Source: an uncultured Gammaproteobacteria bacterium (GTDB lineage Bacteria > Pseudomonadota > Gammaproteobacteria > Pseudomonadales > Pseudohongiellaceae). From it: a stretch of 64,000 nucleotides of DNA. The position numbers and the translations under genes were made by a program. The stretch lies in the NCBI GenBank assembly GCA_913048385.1, contig CAJWVZ010000009.1:37132-101131 (forward strand). Direction: 5' to 3'. Shown piece by piece: positions 1-9,074 of this stretch (within the stretch, counting starts at the first letter, position 1; each line of letters starts with the position of its first letter). The notes under the pieces are model-generated. The model did no database searches and was not told the DNA's origin. It worked only from the letters and a program-made list of their open reading frames with translations.

Positions 1-515
1 ATAAAACGCCGGTAGCAATCCCAAGCAAAGCGTGAATTTGCGCTGTTTGTTGCAAGTCCCTCTACTGTTTCATCATTGAGCCCAAGGTTGAGAATTGTAT
101 CCATCATTCCGGGCATAGAATCCCTTGCCCCGGAGCGGACTGAGACGAGGAGGGGGTTTTTCCGGTCACCAAATCGCTTGCCGAGTTGGGATTCTATCTC
201 CTTTATAGCGGCCGACGTTGAGTGAGCCAGTGAGTCAGGGTACCGACGACGGTTGTCATAGTAGTAACTGCAGACTTCCGTACTAATGGTAAATCCCGGT
301 GGTACGGGAAGTCCTATTGCGGCCATCTCAGCGAGATTTGCACCTTTGCCTCCCAGCAATTCTCGCATTTGAGCGTTGCCCTCTGTGTTTCGGCCGAAAG
401 CAAAGACATATTTGTTTTTATTAATGGAAGTAGTCTTGTACTTTGTCATTTTCTTTTGCGAGTGGTGTCTGCTAGAGGGCTTGTTATTAGTACTAGTATC
501 TTTTTGTCGACTCAT
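1..515 (-). CDS. ppdK: pyruvate, phosphate dikinase, N-terminal part
   Basis: The gene runs off the left edge, so only the first 171 codons are present. PPDK interconverts pyruvate + ATP + Pi and PEP + AMP + PPi. The visible part is the start of the nucleotide-binding (ATP-grasp) domain: [10 protein letters not shown], then [10 protein letters not shown], then [16 protein letters not shown] and NLGLND, all typical of PPDK rather than PEP synthase. The ATG at 515 follows an AAGG-type ribosome site. It adds a basic, low-complexity leader of about 30 residues before the usual KYVFAFG start, so an internal Met (residue 23) could be the true start. Its PPi chemistry may connect to the membrane pyrophosphatase at 21391. 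The family call is firm from the motifs; the N-terminal extension is uncertain. Confidence 0.93.
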   Translation of the reverse strand, partial: MSRQKDTSTNNKPSSRHHSQKKMTKYKTTSINKNKYVFAFGRNTEGNAQMRELLGGKGANLAEMAAIGLPVPPGFTISTEVCSYYYDNRRRYPDSLAHSTSAAIKEIESQLGKRFGDRKNPLLVSVRSGARDSMPGMMDTILNLGLNDETVEGLATNSANSRFAWDCYRRF

Positions 516-809
516 ATTTTTCGATTCGCCTTAAAATTTTCAACAGTGCTTTTGCCGCGATTTTTTGCTTAGCATTGGGTTGAGATCAGTTTCTCTGAGA
601 TGTGTCGCTTTCAATTATAACCGAAAAGCACCGAAATTTTGACGTGATTATTTGATCAGCTGCTGGTGTTTTTCGAAATTCGTCATCGTCGATCGATCGA
701 GCAGAATAAAGCAACGTTTACTTAAAATCTAGGTGGTAAGCCTGCTTCTAAGTAAATTTTATTAGGCAAAACGTTAAAGCGACTTGCCTAACCTAAGCAG
801 ATTTGTTGG
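516..809. other. intergenic region upstream of ppdK
   Basis: No gene is seen here. An inverted repeat TTAGGCAA...TTGCCTAA (762-769 and 784-791, 14-base loop) lies just beyond the stop of the minus-strand pair 2-hydroxyacid dehydrogenase/cysteine-rich protein. It may end that transcript, although the T-run after it is poor. A 12-base palindrome of tandem TCGA units sits near 690. The ppdK promoter should lie here but I cannot place it with confidence. Confidence 0.4.
762..791 (-). terminator. possible terminator hairpin after the 810-1936 gene pair
   Basis: The 8-bp perfect stem TTAGGCAA/TTGCCTAA with a 14-base loop is followed on the minus strand by TAAAATTT, which is only a weak U-tract. 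The position directly downstream of two co-oriented genes supports a terminator role, but the structure is not a canonical one. Confidence 0.35.
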
Positions 810-995
810 TTATTCATTTTCATGTCGAACGATTAAGTTGATCTCGCCGTCCTCATCGGTCTTTACGGTGATGTTGATCGGTCGGCAGCAAACTTGGCAA
901 TCTTCAATATAATCCTGATTCTCCAACATGGCCTCGACTAAAAGGTCAATATTTTCGCCGCAATATGGGCAGGATGCTGGTATGAGGTTTATCAA
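810..995 (-). CDS. CPXCG-motif cysteine-rich small protein
   Basis: This 61-residue protein has CPYCG near the N-terminus and CQVCC about 25 residues later. The pattern matches the small CPXCG cysteine-rich family of gammaproteobacteria, a probable metal-binding knuckle of unknown function. The start is TTG, supported by a strong GGAGGT ribosome site six bases upstream. It overlaps the stop of the dehydrogenase gene by a few bases, so the two are probably translated in sequence. No biochemical role is known to me for the family. Confidence 0.8.
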   Translation of the reverse strand: MINLIPASCPYCGENIDLLVEAMLENQDYIEDCQVCCRPINITVKTDEDGEINLIVRHENE

Positions 996-1936
996 TCCTT
1001 GACCTCCGTAATAAGTTTGGTTTTACAAATTGCTGCATTTAGGTTTTCTATTACGAGTTGTCCCATTGCCTTTCGAGTCTCAACAGTTGCACTGCCAATA
1101 TGGGGTAGCAGAACGACATTTGATAGTGTTGTTAATTTCTGATTGACTTCGGGTTCTCGTTCATAAACATCCAAGCCAGCCGAGCCAAGATCTCCATTAG
1201 CGAGAGCCTCAGCAAGAGCTTCCTCGTCAACGCAGCTCCCACGGCCTACGTTAATGAAAGTTCCTAATGGCCCAATTTTCTTAAAAATGTTTTTGCTAAT
1301 TAGACCCCTTGTTACATCACCTCCCGGAAGCATACAAAGGAAAAAATCAGAGGCCGTTGCCAGAGCTTCGAGACTCGGATGATAGGTATAGGGAAGGTTG
1401 ACCTTTGAGCGGTTATGGTATTCGATGTTAAGTTTAAATGCTTCAGCTCTTCGCGCAATCGCTTTACCAATCCTTCCGAGCCCAGCAATACCAAGTGTTT
1501 TGCCAGCCAATCCAGATCCAAAGGGGAAAGAGCTCTTCTGCCAAGATCCCATTTTTACAAATTTATCGGCATTTACTAAGTTTCGAGATGTTGATATCAA
1601 GAGGCCCATGGCTAGATCTGCGACCGCGTCGGTAAGCACATCGGGAGTATTTGTAACTCGAATGCCTCGACTTCGGACGGTTACTAAATCAATTCCGTCA
1701 ATTCCTACGCCAAAGCAGGCAATTAACTCTAGTGATCTTAAGGTGTATATGAAAGGGTCCGTATCCCAAGAGGCGGTGGCTACAAGTCTGCATTGGCCTT
1801 CGAGCCTCTTGATCAATAACTTTTTTTCAATATTTGTTAGCTTCCAAAGGTGATGTGTTTGATATTGTTGATCAAGCTGCTCGATAGTATCTTCGTGAAA
1901 TTTATTTGCGATAAGCAAGTGATGACGTTTCAGCAT
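992..1936 (-). CDS. D-isomer-specific 2-hydroxyacid dehydrogenase (GhrB-like)
   Basis: NAD(P)H-dependent reductase of 2-keto acids such as glyoxylate or hydroxypyruvate. The protein has the Rossmann signature GLGRIGKAIARRA, the NVGRGSCVDEEAL segment with the catalytic Arg side of the site, DVYEREP with the Glu, and LLPHIGSAT with the catalytic His. I start it at the ATG at 1936 (about 314 residues). The longer frame opens at a TTG at 2011 and adds 25 residues that do not resemble the family. It overlaps the following small cysteine-rich gene. The exact substrate cannot be read from the sequence; hydroxypyruvate/glyoxylate or a 2-ketogluconate-type acid are all possible. Confidence 0.85.
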   Translation of the reverse strand: MLKRHHLLIANKFHEDTIEQLDQQYQTHHLWKLTNIEKKLLIKRLEGQCRLVATASWDTDPFIYTLRSLELIACFGVGIDGIDLVTVRSRGIRVTNTPDVLTDAVADLAMGLLISTSRNLVNADKFVKMGSWQKSSFPFGSGLAGKTLGIAGLGRIGKAIARRAEAFKLNIEYHNRSKVNLPYTYHPSLEALATASDFFLCMLPGGDVTRGLISKNIFKKIGPLGTFINVGRGSCVDEEALAEALANGDLGSAGLDVYEREPEVNQKLTTLSNVVLLPHIGSATVETRKAMGQLVIENLNAAICKTKLITEVKD

Positions 1937-2091
1937 AGCAAGCCCTGAGGGAACATTAGGTAAGTAGACTTTTATCGTTCTTTGTAACTTTCTTTTAACT
2001 GCAATGTGCAATCAGAATCCCGTTATCTGATTTTTCAAAAGAGACTCCGGTCCTCTATTTTGCTATCCTAACGCTAACTGGTGCGATTTTT

Positions 2092-3528
2092 ATGTCTAAC
2101 GTCAATAAAAGTATTTCTTTTTACAATTTAATTCCTTCTCTCGATAAATTGATGAGAGAAGATATTTTGGTTATGTGCGCCGAAAAATTTGGACACCAGA
2201 GTATAAAACTTATTGCACAAGAAATTCTAGGTGATTTTCGCGGCAAGATATCAGCGTCCGATCTTGAAACTATATCGATGTTGGAATCAGAAAATGCGAT
2301 TTCTGATATCGCCAAGGAGATATGTGCTCGCGCTACACATGCCTTGAAGAGTCCGATTACGCCCGTTTTTAATCTGACCGGGACTGTGATACACACGAAT
2401 TTAGGTCGCGCAGCTCTAGCTTCATCTGCTGTTATTGCTATGACGCAAGCAGCTGAGCAAACAACAAATCTTGAATATGATCTTGAAACAGGTAAACGGG
2501 GCGATAGAGATACCGTTATAGAGGGGCTATTGTGTGATTTGACGGGTGCTGAAGCTGCGACGATTGTAAATAATAATGCTGCAGCTGTACTTCTGACACT
2601 TAATAGCTTGGCGCGAGAAAAAAAGGTAGTTATATCCCGTGGCGAGCTTGTCGAAATCGGTGGAGCTTTTAGAATTCCTGAAGTAATGACTACTGCAGGT
2701 TGCAGTCTTTTTGAGGTTGGGACTACCAATCGTACGCATTTAGATGATTATGCGTCGGCGTTGGAATCAGACGAAATTGCTTTATTAATGAAGGTGCACT
2801 CTAGTAATTACGAAATTAAGGGATTTACAAGTTCTGTGTCTGAACGAGAACTAGCTTCCCTCGCTCGGCAAAAAAACGTTCCTCTCGCGACCGACTTGGG
2901 CAGTGGCTCATTAGTAAATTTAAGTCGATATGGTTTGCCATCTGAGCCTACCGTAAAGGATATTATTGCGGATGGAGCGAACATCGTCACTTTTAGTGGA
3001 GATAAATTACTCGGTGGTCCGCAGGTTGGGATTATTGTTGGAAGTAAGAAATTAATCGGACAAATCAAATCTAACCCGCTCAAGCGGGCTTTGCGAGTTG
3101 ATAAGACTATTCTTGCGGCACTACTTGGGACTTTGAGGTTGTATCAAGATCCTGGAAGTTTGAATCTTCGGTTGCCGATTCTAAGAAATTTGACTCGGGG
3201 TGCCGATGACATATTCGCTATAGCTCGCGAAATAGTTCCTAAATTCGAAACTCTCCTTAGTGGTATTGCGACCGTAACGATAGAGGACTGTATGAGTCAG
3301 ATAGGAAGTGGAGCTCTACCATTAGATGTAATGCCAAGTTCAAGTTTGGTTATGACTCCTATTGCTGATAAAGGGCAGAGCGACGCAACTCTCCAAAAGC
3401 TAGCAAAGTCGTTTCGCTGTTTGCCAAAGCCGATCATTGGTCGTATTTCTGATGGGCGCCTTTTCTTTGATTTAAGGTGCTTGTGGGACAAGGATGAGCT
3501 ACTAGCGCAGCTGGATTTTTTTAAGTAA
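2092..3528 (+). CDS. selA: L-seryl-tRNA(Sec) selenium transferase
   Basis: PLP enzyme that converts Ser-tRNA(Sec) to Sec-tRNA(Sec) using selenophosphate. The 478-residue length is normal. The sequence carries FNLTGTVIHTNLGRA, LEYDLETGKRGDRD, ELVEIGGAFRIPEV, DLGSGSL and SGDKLLGGPQ, where Lys305 is the expected PLP-binding lysine. The gene stands alone between a divergent dehydrogenase and a convergent transporter. selB, selC and selD are not in this window, although selA and selB are often adjacent. It therefore implies selenoprotein synthesis encoded elsewhere, or a leftover pathway component. The reading frame is intact with no sign of decay. Confidence 0.93.
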   Translation: MSNVNKSISFYNLIPSLDKLMREDILVMCAEKFGHQSIKLIAQEILGDFRGKISASDLETISMLESENAISDIAKEICARATHALKSPITPVFNLTGTVIHTNLGRAALASSAVIAMTQAAEQTTNLEYDLETGKRGDRDTVIEGLLCDLTGAEAATIVNNNAAAVLLTLNSLAREKKVVISRGELVEIGGAFRIPEVMTTAGCSLFEVGTTNRTHLDDYASALESDEIALLMKVHSSNYEIKGFTSSVSERELASLARQKNVPLATDLGSGSLVNLSRYGLPSEPTVKDIIADGANIVTFSGDKLLGGPQVGIIVGSKKLIGQIKSNPLKRALRVDKTILAALLGTLRLYQDPGSLNLRLPILRNLTRGADDIFAIAREIVPKFETLLSGIATVTIEDCMSQIGSGALPLDVMPSSSLVMTPIADKGQSDATLQKLAKSFRCLPKPIIGRISDGRLFFDLRCLWDKDELLAQLDFFK

Positions 3529-3536
3529 CGGCTGAT

Positions 3537-4733
3537 TTACGCCGCTGCTTCGGGTTTCGTTCCTACTGATAATTTCATGCTTGTTGTAAAGAAGTATAAA
3601 GATGCTAGCGCGGCAAAGAGCATGACAAATAAAAGTGGATATGCGGTGCCGTTGAATAATATCGAAACTAATTGCGCGAATAGCGCTGAAAAAGCCATTT
3701 GTAAGAACCCTGTGAGTCCTGAAGCTGTCCCCGCGAGATGAGGAAATTCATTGATCGCTGAGGCTTGAGCATTCGGTAATGTGACTCCATTTCCAAATAT
3801 CGTTAGAGCGATTGGAGCAAATAAGATGAGCGGATGCTTAATCCCAGAAAGTTGTAACCCAATAGCAATCAAAATTCCTAAAATACTTACAGAAACGCCG
3901 AACTTTATCATTTCTTGTACGCCATATTTTCTCCCAAATCGACGTGCTACTTCGTTTCCAAGTATAAATCCCGAAGTTACTATTATGAAGTAGTAGCCAT
4001 ATTCCGTTGAAGGGCGTTCAAATGCAGAGATCATTATTTCCGGTGCCCCTGCAATAAAGCTGAAAAAGACCACTGATACAAAAGCTACACATAAGCTATA
4101 TCCGCGAAAAGCGGGTGAGTGCATGAGAGAAGAAAAGTTTCTTAAAAGCGGACGGATTCCGGAAAACTTTTGTGGTTCTTTCAGCGTCTCATTCAGCCAG
4201 AAACGCGATAGGAGCATTACTAAAATGCTGAAACAGGCTACCACAATAAATACGGATTTCCATCCAAAGCGAGCAGTAAGCTCACCTCCCAATGCCGGCG
4301 AAAGCATAGGAAGCACGACCATAATCATAACTAAAGTTGCGATAACTCGCGCAGCATCATCGGCGCCATAGACATCGCGAATTATCGCGCGCGCAAGCAC
4401 AAGCCCTGCTGCGCCACCGAATGACTGAATAATTCGGGCCAGTATAAGCAGCTCAATCGAAGGAGCAAAATAACACAATGCTGAGCCGAATATCGTAATC
4501 GCCAGGCCAAGGAGTAAAACAGGTTTGCGTCCAAATTGGTCAGCTAACGGCCCGTAAAAAAGTGTACCAAAAGCAATTGATAACATTGACAGACTGAGAG
4601 TAAGTTGAGCGATTTCTGCGGAGACCTGAAAGTATTCTTTTATGATCGGTATGGCTGGGAGAAGTATTTGCATTCCAATCGGCCCAAGAGCTGAAGCGAC
4701 GGCCAGCAATATAAGTATTTTTCTTGTAAACAA
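3537..4733 (-). CDS. MFS drug-efflux transporter, Bcr/CflA type
   Basis: A 398-residue inner-membrane protein with about 12 hydrophobic segments. The first loop begins LGPIGMQILLPAIP, matching the Bcr/CflA subgroup. GPLADQFGRKPVLL is the MFS loop 2-3 motif and RIIQSFGGAAGLVLARAIIRD is the helix-4 antiporter-type stretch. Drug or small-molecule export is inferred from family membership and the substrate is unknown. The start is TTG at 4733 after a GGGG-rich ribosome site. The gene converges on selA with only eight bases between the stops. Confidence 0.85.
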   Translation of the reverse strand: MFTRKILILLAVASALGPIGMQILLPAIPIIKEYFQVSAEIAQLTLSLSMLSIAFGTLFYGPLADQFGRKPVLLLGLAITIFGSALCYFAPSIELLILARIIQSFGGAAGLVLARAIIRDVYGADDAARVIATLVMIMVVLPMLSPALGGELTARFGWKSVFIVVACFSILVMLLSRFWLNETLKEPQKFSGIRPLLRNFSSLMHSPAFRGYSLCVAFVSVVFFSFIAGAPEIMISAFERPSTEYGYYFIIVTSGFILGNEVARRFGRKYGVQEMIKFGVSVSILGILIAIGLQLSGIKHPLILFAPIALTIFGNGVTLPNAQASAINEFPHLAGTASGLTGFLQMAFSALFAQLVSILFNGTAYPLLFVMLFAALASLYFFTTSMKLSVGTKPEAAA

Positions 4734-4852
4734 AACTGTAGACCCCGAAATTGAGCTAACTTTTGCGTGCTAGCGACGTATTAGGCTGAAAAATTTTGGC
4801 CATTTTTTGAAGGAAGAAACACTGTCTTTTAGATTTAGTTGAGCACGATGAA

Positions 4853-5722
4853 TTATACAGATAAGTTTTCAGAGATTGAAAACCGTACGTTATCGATAAG
4901 CCTGGTTTTGTTGATGGTTGCGGCGGCTAAGATGATAATCTCAGAATCGTCTTTGGCAAGAGGCTTTAAATCAAGCGCGTTTCTGATAGCAAAGTAATCA
5001 ACAGTAAAGTCAGTATTCGCCAGCAGTTCAGAGCCTCTTTTTTCAATTTCACAATAATTTCTGTTTCCTTCTAAAATCTCCCCAGAGAGTTTTTTGAGGG
5101 TCTGAAATAAGAGTGGGGCACTTTTAATTTCAACTTCCGTGAGATATTTATTCCTTGAGCTAAGTGCAAGTCCGTTATTTTCTCGAAAAATTTCAATCCC
5201 AACAATTTCTACCCCTAGCTCCAGGTCAAGGTTAAGTTTCTTCACTACTAAAAATTGTTGATAGTCCTTTAGACCGAAGTAAGCGGTGTCGGGTCGTATC
5301 AAGTTAAATAATTTTGAAACAATTGTAGCGACGCCCTCGAAGTGTTGAGGCCTTGACTTGCCGCAGAATCCTTCGCTTAACCCGGAGACGTGCACTGTTG
5401 TTTGGGAATCAGTACTTTCTGAATACAAGTCTATTTCAGGGGGCGCATAAAGAATGTCACATTTTGATGCGCTCAGCTTTATGATGTCCTCATCAAGTGT
5501 TCGTGGGTAAGTGTCTAAATCTTCATGTGCTTCAAATTGAAGTGGGTTGATGAAAACGCTGCAAACAACAAGGTCGTTTTGTGCGCGCGCGGCCTCTATT
5601 AGTTGCATGTGACCTTGGTGAAGATTTCCCATAGTGGGGACGAATCCGACCTTTAGAACGTCATTATTTTTGTATTTTTTCAGAAAGGCTTTGAGCTCTA
5701 GTTTATTGTTGAATATCTTCAT
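4853..5722 (-). CDS. panC: pantoate--beta-alanine ligase
   Basis: Cytosolic enzyme that joins pantoate and beta-alanine with ATP to make pantothenate, the last step before CoA synthesis. The nucleotidyl-transferase HIGH-like motif is seen in PTMGNLHQGHM, the ATP/pantoate site in FGLKDYQQ, and the KMSKS-like loop in SSRNKYLT. The length of 289 residues is normal. It is the last gene of the minus-strand run pcnB, deoxynucleoside kinase, panB, panC and starts 12 bases after panB ends. panD is not adjacent. Confidence 0.95.
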   Translation of the reverse strand: MKIFNNKLELKAFLKKYKNNDVLKVGFVPTMGNLHQGHMQLIEAARAQNDLVVCSVFINPLQFEAHEDLDTYPRTLDEDIIKLSASKCDILYAPPEIDLYSESTDSQTTVHVSGLSEGFCGKSRPQHFEGVATIVSKLFNLIRPDTAYFGLKDYQQFLVVKKLNLDLELGVEIVGIEIFRENNGLALSSRNKYLTEVEIKSAPLLFQTLKKLSGEILEGNRNYCEIEKRGSELLANTDFTVDYFAIRNALDLKPLAKDDSEIIILAAATINKTRLIDNVRFSISENLSV

Positions 5723-5734
5723 TTGACTTGACGT

Positions 5735-6550
5735 CTATTTAAAGCAATGTTCTGGGCCAGGAAACGCTTTGTTTTTCACTGCTGCTGTGTAAGAGGACAT
5801 GGCGCCCGGAATTCCTCTCGTATCATTTTCCAGAAAATTTTTTACGAATTTAGGAGTGATTGGCGATACTCCAAGTAAGTCGTGTAATACCATGATTTGA
5901 CCATCGGTATCGGCTCCGGCTCCTATTCCGATAACAGGTATCTCGAGAGAGGCCGTGATTTTCTTTCCAAGTGATTTAGGCACACACTCGAGCAGGAGTA
6001 AACTCGCTCCCGCTTTCTGAAGTAACAACGCTTCTTCTATAATTTCTTGCGCTTGATTTGTGTCACGACCCTGAACATGGAATCCCCCAAGTCGGTTCAC
6101 TGACTGCGGTGTAAGGCCCATATGCGCGCAGACTGGAATGCCTCTTTCTACTAAAAGCTTTGTTGTATTAGCTATCCAAGCACCTCCCTCAAGCTTAACA
6201 ATGTTAGCTCCCGCTCGCATCAATGCCGCAGCATTTTCTAAAGTCTGGGTTTCGGAGGCATAACTCATGAAAGGCATGTCAGCCATCAGTAATGCTCCTC
6301 TATTCCCTCTTTTGGTACATTGCATGTGATAGATCATGTCATTCATAGTTACAGGGAGTGTGCTGTCATGTCCTTGTAGGACCATTCCCAATGAGTCACC
6401 CACTAAAAGCACTTCAACTCCCGCCTCACTAGCGATTTTTGAAAAACACGCATCATAAGCCGTCAAGCAGGCAAACTTCCGACCATTTTTTTTATGATTT
6501 TTTAAGGTTTTGAGGGTCGTATTTAAATCTGTTCCGTTTTGTGCGCTCAA
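5735..6550 (-). CDS. panB: 3-methyl-2-oxobutanoate hydroxymethyltransferase
   Basis: Class II aldolase-like enzyme that transfers a hydroxymethyl group from 5,10-methylene-THF to ketoisovalerate, giving ketopantoate. [33 protein letters not shown], the VKLEGG loop and PVIGIGAG are family signatures with the Mg-binding acidic residues present. The length of 271 residues is usual. No ATG is available near the N-terminus; the TTG at 6550 is the best start. It directly precedes panC, so the two form a pantothenate pair. Confidence 0.95.
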   Translation of the reverse strand: MSAQNGTDLNTTLKTLKNHKKNGRKFACLTAYDACFSKIASEAGVEVLLVGDSLGMVLQGHDSTLPVTMNDMIYHMQCTKRGNRGALLMADMPFMSYASETQTLENAAALMRAGANIVKLEGGAWIANTTKLLVERGIPVCAHMGLTPQSVNRLGGFHVQGRDTNQAQEIIEEALLLQKAGASLLLLECVPKSLGKKITASLEIPVIGIGAGADTDGQIMVLHDLLGVSPITPKFVKNFLENDTRGIPGAMSSYTAAVKNKAFPGPEHCFK

Positions 6551-6674
6551 AGCTCAATTACCAAGTATGTATTTTAATGAAAGGCACCTGTCCGCCAAGA
6601 ATGTTGTGATCCTAACAGAAAGGTTACTATTGCACTATTCTTCCAACTGCTCTCCGCACGATTTTGTATATTTT

Positions 6675-7325
6675 CTATAGCAATGAATTGGTGGGATTAA
6701 AGTAGTGAGTTCCGTTCGGACATTTTTGAATATGTTTTACTAATCTTTTGTAGTCAGGCTCACTATGTATCGGATCAAATTCCTCGGTGTTGACGATAAG
6801 AAGAGAGCTATCTTTATAATAATGAAAAAATTCAGCATAAGCATTGTTTAGTTGATCTAAATAATCGAGCTCAATTAACTGTTCGGATGCAACGCCGCGT
6901 TCTTTGATTCGTTCTAGCAATGCCGCTGTAGAAGCTTGAAGATAGATTATTAAATTTGGTTTTGGTGCGTTAATAGTTAAATGATCGTAGATCTGGCCAT
7001 AAAGGTTGTACTCGTCTTTGTCTAAATTCTGCTGTGCAAATAACATATCTTTATCAATTAAAAAGTCTGCTATTCTTAAGTTTTTAAAAAGATCATTCTG
7101 GTGCAGGGTTCGAATTTGCTCCACTCTTTGAAAGAGAAAAAACAATTGGGTTGCCAACGCATGCCGCTGCGGGTTTTCATAAAAACGATCTAGAAAGGGG
7201 TTTTTGTTCGGTTCTTCCAGTAAAAGCTCATACTCGAAGGTTTCTGCAAGACGCTTGGCTAAGCTCGTTTTCCCTACGCCAATAGGTCCTTCAATTGCGA
7301 TGTAGTAAGGCAGGTGTTCAGTCAT
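6675..7325 (-). CDS. deoxynucleoside kinase (dGK/dAK-like)
   Basis: A 216-residue P-loop kinase of the deoxynucleoside kinase family that phosphorylates deoxyribonucleosides for salvage. Walker A is IEGPIGVGKTS (around residues 11-21). It is followed by the EEP motif and the substrate helix FLFQRVEQ. The DFLIDKD segment corresponds to the DRS-type motif, and LIYLQAS leads into a lid with RIKERG. The ATG overlaps the pcnB stop as ATGA, so translation is coupled. It occupies the place where folK usually sits between pcnB and panB. The preferred deoxynucleoside is not predictable here. Confidence 0.85.
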   Translation of the reverse strand: MTEHLPYYIAIEGPIGVGKTSLAKRLAETFEYELLLEEPNKNPFLDRFYENPQRHALATQLFFLFQRVEQIRTLHQNDLFKNLRIADFLIDKDMLFAQQNLDKDEYNLYGQIYDHLTINAPKPNLIIYLQASTAALLERIKERGVASEQLIELDYLDQLNNAYAEFFHYYKDSSLLIVNTEEFDPIHSEPDYKRLVKHIQKCPNGTHYFNPTNSLL

Positions 7326-8680
7326 TGTACTTGTAATTTCTTAATTTTTTTCACTGTTTTCTTTTTATCATATGAAGACTTTTTATTGTCAATCATTTGA
7401 GCTTGGGTCAGTTCATCGCTTATTTGAAACTGGGTCCACCACGTAGTTATCGATTTGAGTTTCTCTCCACTTTGTTCACGAAGTAACAAGAAGTCGTAAG
7501 CGGCTCTAAATCTTTTGTTAGAAAAAATCATGCATATGTTACGCGGGCTAGCTCGTTCGAGTTGAGATTGTAACCTCCAGATTTCCTTTATAGCGATGGT
7601 GAAGCGCTTAGGGACGGCTGTATAAGACAGCTGGCGCTCGATAGCTATGTCAATTGAGCTTTGAAATAATTGTTTTTTTGTAAGCTTGAGTTTTTTGTTA
7701 ATTTCCATGTACATTTGAAATACTGGCCAAAGTAATGCGGCGAATAAAAAACCTGGTGTCACTGATTTTCCTTCTTCAAGTCTTAGATCAGTATTATGGA
7801 GTGCAAGGTCAAGCAAGCGGCTTGATTGCTCATTTTTTGTAAAGTCGGTTTCCATTGCAGACAGTGTGGGTTCGAATAAATATTGACCTATTTTATACTG
7901 TTTTAAACTTTCGAAGCTTTTTCTTGCGTGGCCGGTTGCTAATAATTTGATCGACTCATCGAATAATCGTGCGGTTGAGATTGACGCTAGCAAATAGGCA
8001 AGCCTATTGATCGGTTCAAGCGTCCTCCTTTCTATCTTGAAATTGAGCTTTGCGCTAAATCGCAAAGCTCGTAGCATTCTTACGGGGTCCTCTGTGTAGC
8101 GCTCTGTAGGGTCGCCGATTATTCTGATCGTTTTCTCTTGGATGTCTTGAATTCCTCCAGTAAAGTCAAGAATAACGAAATTCTCTAGGGTGTAGTAAAG
8201 AGAATTTACCGTGAAATCTCTTCTCTCGGCATCCTCGTCAATTTTTCCATAAACATTGTCACGTAATATTAGACCCTTATTTGATTGAGCAGATTCAAGC
8301 CCTTTAATATTTTGTTGTCCTTTATCACCGACAACGTTCAAGTTATTGTGGGGACCGCGGAAAGTTGTCACTTCAAATATCTCCCGACCAAATCGAACGT
8401 GGACGATTTTGAATCGCCTGCCGATTATGCGCGAGTTTCTAAAAACTTTTTTTATTTGCTCTGGCGTGGCGTCTGTTGCAATATCAAAATCTTTCGGTTG
8501 TTGCCCTAAAAGTAGGTCTCTAACTCCACCACCCACAAGGTATGAATCATATCCGGCTGCATTCAGGCCCCTAAGTACACGGAGGGCAGCATCTGATATA
8601 TTTCGCCGCGAGACGTTGTGTTGGTCGCGTGAGATAACAACTGCCTTACTTACGGTTTTTTTATTTTGCTGTTCAGACAT
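7322..8680 (-). CDS. pcnB: poly(A) polymerase I
   Basis: Adds 3' poly(A) tails to RNA and so marks it for decay. The 452-residue protein has the class II nucleotidyltransferase head: YLVGGGVRDLLLG, then the catalytic pair KDFDIATDATPEQ, then RRDFTVNSLYY and DPVRMLRALRFSAKL. These extended forms plus a basic Lys-rich tail distinguish it from CCA-adding enzymes. The start is an ATG. Upstream is the non-coding stretch assigned here to a CrcZ-like RNA, so pcnB may be partly transcribed by read-through from that promoter, as its position downstream of crcZ in Pseudomonas also suggests. Confidence 0.93.
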   Translation of the reverse strand: MSEQQNKKTVSKAVVISRDQHNVSRRNISDAALRVLRGLNAAGYDSYLVGGGVRDLLLGQQPKDFDIATDATPEQIKKVFRNSRIIGRRFKIVHVRFGREIFEVTTFRGPHNNLNVVGDKGQQNIKGLESAQSNKGLILRDNVYGKIDEDAERRDFTVNSLYYTLENFVILDFTGGIQDIQEKTIRIIGDPTERYTEDPVRMLRALRFSAKLNFKIERRTLEPINRLAYLLASISTARLFDESIKLLATGHARKSFESLKQYKIGQYLFEPTLSAMETDFTKNEQSSRLLDLALHNTDLRLEEGKSVTPGFLFAALLWPVFQMYMEINKKLKLTKKQLFQSSIDIAIERQLSYTAVPKRFTIAIKEIWRLQSQLERASPRNICMIFSNKRFRAAYDFLLLREQSGEKLKSITTWWTQFQISDELTQAQMIDNKKSSYDKKKTVKKIKKLQVQ

Positions 8681-8884
8681 TAGTTATGGTTACTTTACAA
8701 GATGATGAGCTTCTAGATAGCTGGTTAAATTCGATAAGCACAAATGCCTTGTCAGTTGGACCATGATCGGTAGCTGTGCGCGATCGAACCTCCAACGTAA
8801 CTTCGCAATAGTAACGACATGATACACCGATGATCATTAAATTGAACTGATTCAGTCTTCGTGGGGGAGAGCAAAAGGGGGAAG
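8681..8884. other. non-coding region between the CrcZ-like RNA and pcnB
   Basis: No convincing gene is seen. Short open frames cross it on both strands but lack ribosome sites and family features. On the minus strand it holds two C-rich runs near 8868-8883 and then the leader of pcnB. A pcnB promoter may lie here but none is clear. Confidence 0.4.
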
Positions 8885-9064
8885 ATACAAAATCTACCGA
8901 GGGCGATAACGCCCTCGAATTTGGCTAAATACGTATGGGTTCCAGATGTGCCCAAAGCCAAAAATCAGACCTATAATTTTTGTGGATTTTTTTATTATTT
9001 AGACAAAAATGTAAAGAGACTGAGCACTAACCAAATTATTATTATTATTTATTGTTATTATTGG
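8885..9064 (-). ncRNA. crcZ: candidate CrcZ-like Hfq/Crc-sequestering small RNA
   Basis: In Pseudomonas the crcZ RNA gene lies between cbrB and pcnB, is made from a sigma-54 promoter under CbrB, and titrates Hfq/Crc through repeated CA (AANAANAA) motifs. The same position here is non-coding and has a near-consensus -24/-12 promoter that places +1 at about 9064. The transcript would open with AAU AAU AAC AAU, one extra A, then five more AAU triplets (complement of 9033-9062), nine A-R-N units suited to the Hfq distal face. A second, shorter A-rich tract (AAU AAU AAA AAA) lies at about 8988-9000, and a perfect 8-bp hairpin at 8898-8917. The 3' end is uncertain: the hairpin has only a weak U-tract, so the RNA may be longer and reach towards pcnB. 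Confidence 0.7.
8898..8917 (-). terminator. perfect GC-rich hairpin, possible 3' end of the CrcZ-like RNA
   Basis: CGAGGGCG and CGCCCTCG flank a four-base loop, giving an 8-bp stem without mismatch. On the minus strand it is followed by GTAGATTTTGTATC, so the U-run is delayed. It could be a weak intrinsic terminator or a stabilising 3' stem. Confidence 0.45.
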
Positions 9065-9074
9065 TAACCTAGGC

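Noticed and set aside
369..572. Plus-strand frame of 67 codons overlapping the ppdK start
   Set aside because: It is opposite a clear PPDK coding frame and has no homology-like features.
685..702. TCGA tandem palindrome upstream of ppdK as an operator
   Set aside because: It is a simple short repeat with no second copy and no known regulator matched.
8765..8800. GGTTCGATC on the minus strand resembling a tRNA T-loop
   Set aside because: The flanking bases do not pair to make a T-stem, and no acceptor or anticodon arm can be drawn.
8752..9067. Open frames of 68-69 codons on both strands between cbrB and pcnB
   Set aside because: They have no ribosome sites. One ends in a run of Ile encoded by the AAT repeat, and they overlap the sigma-54 promoter transcript. 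The region is better explained as a small RNA.
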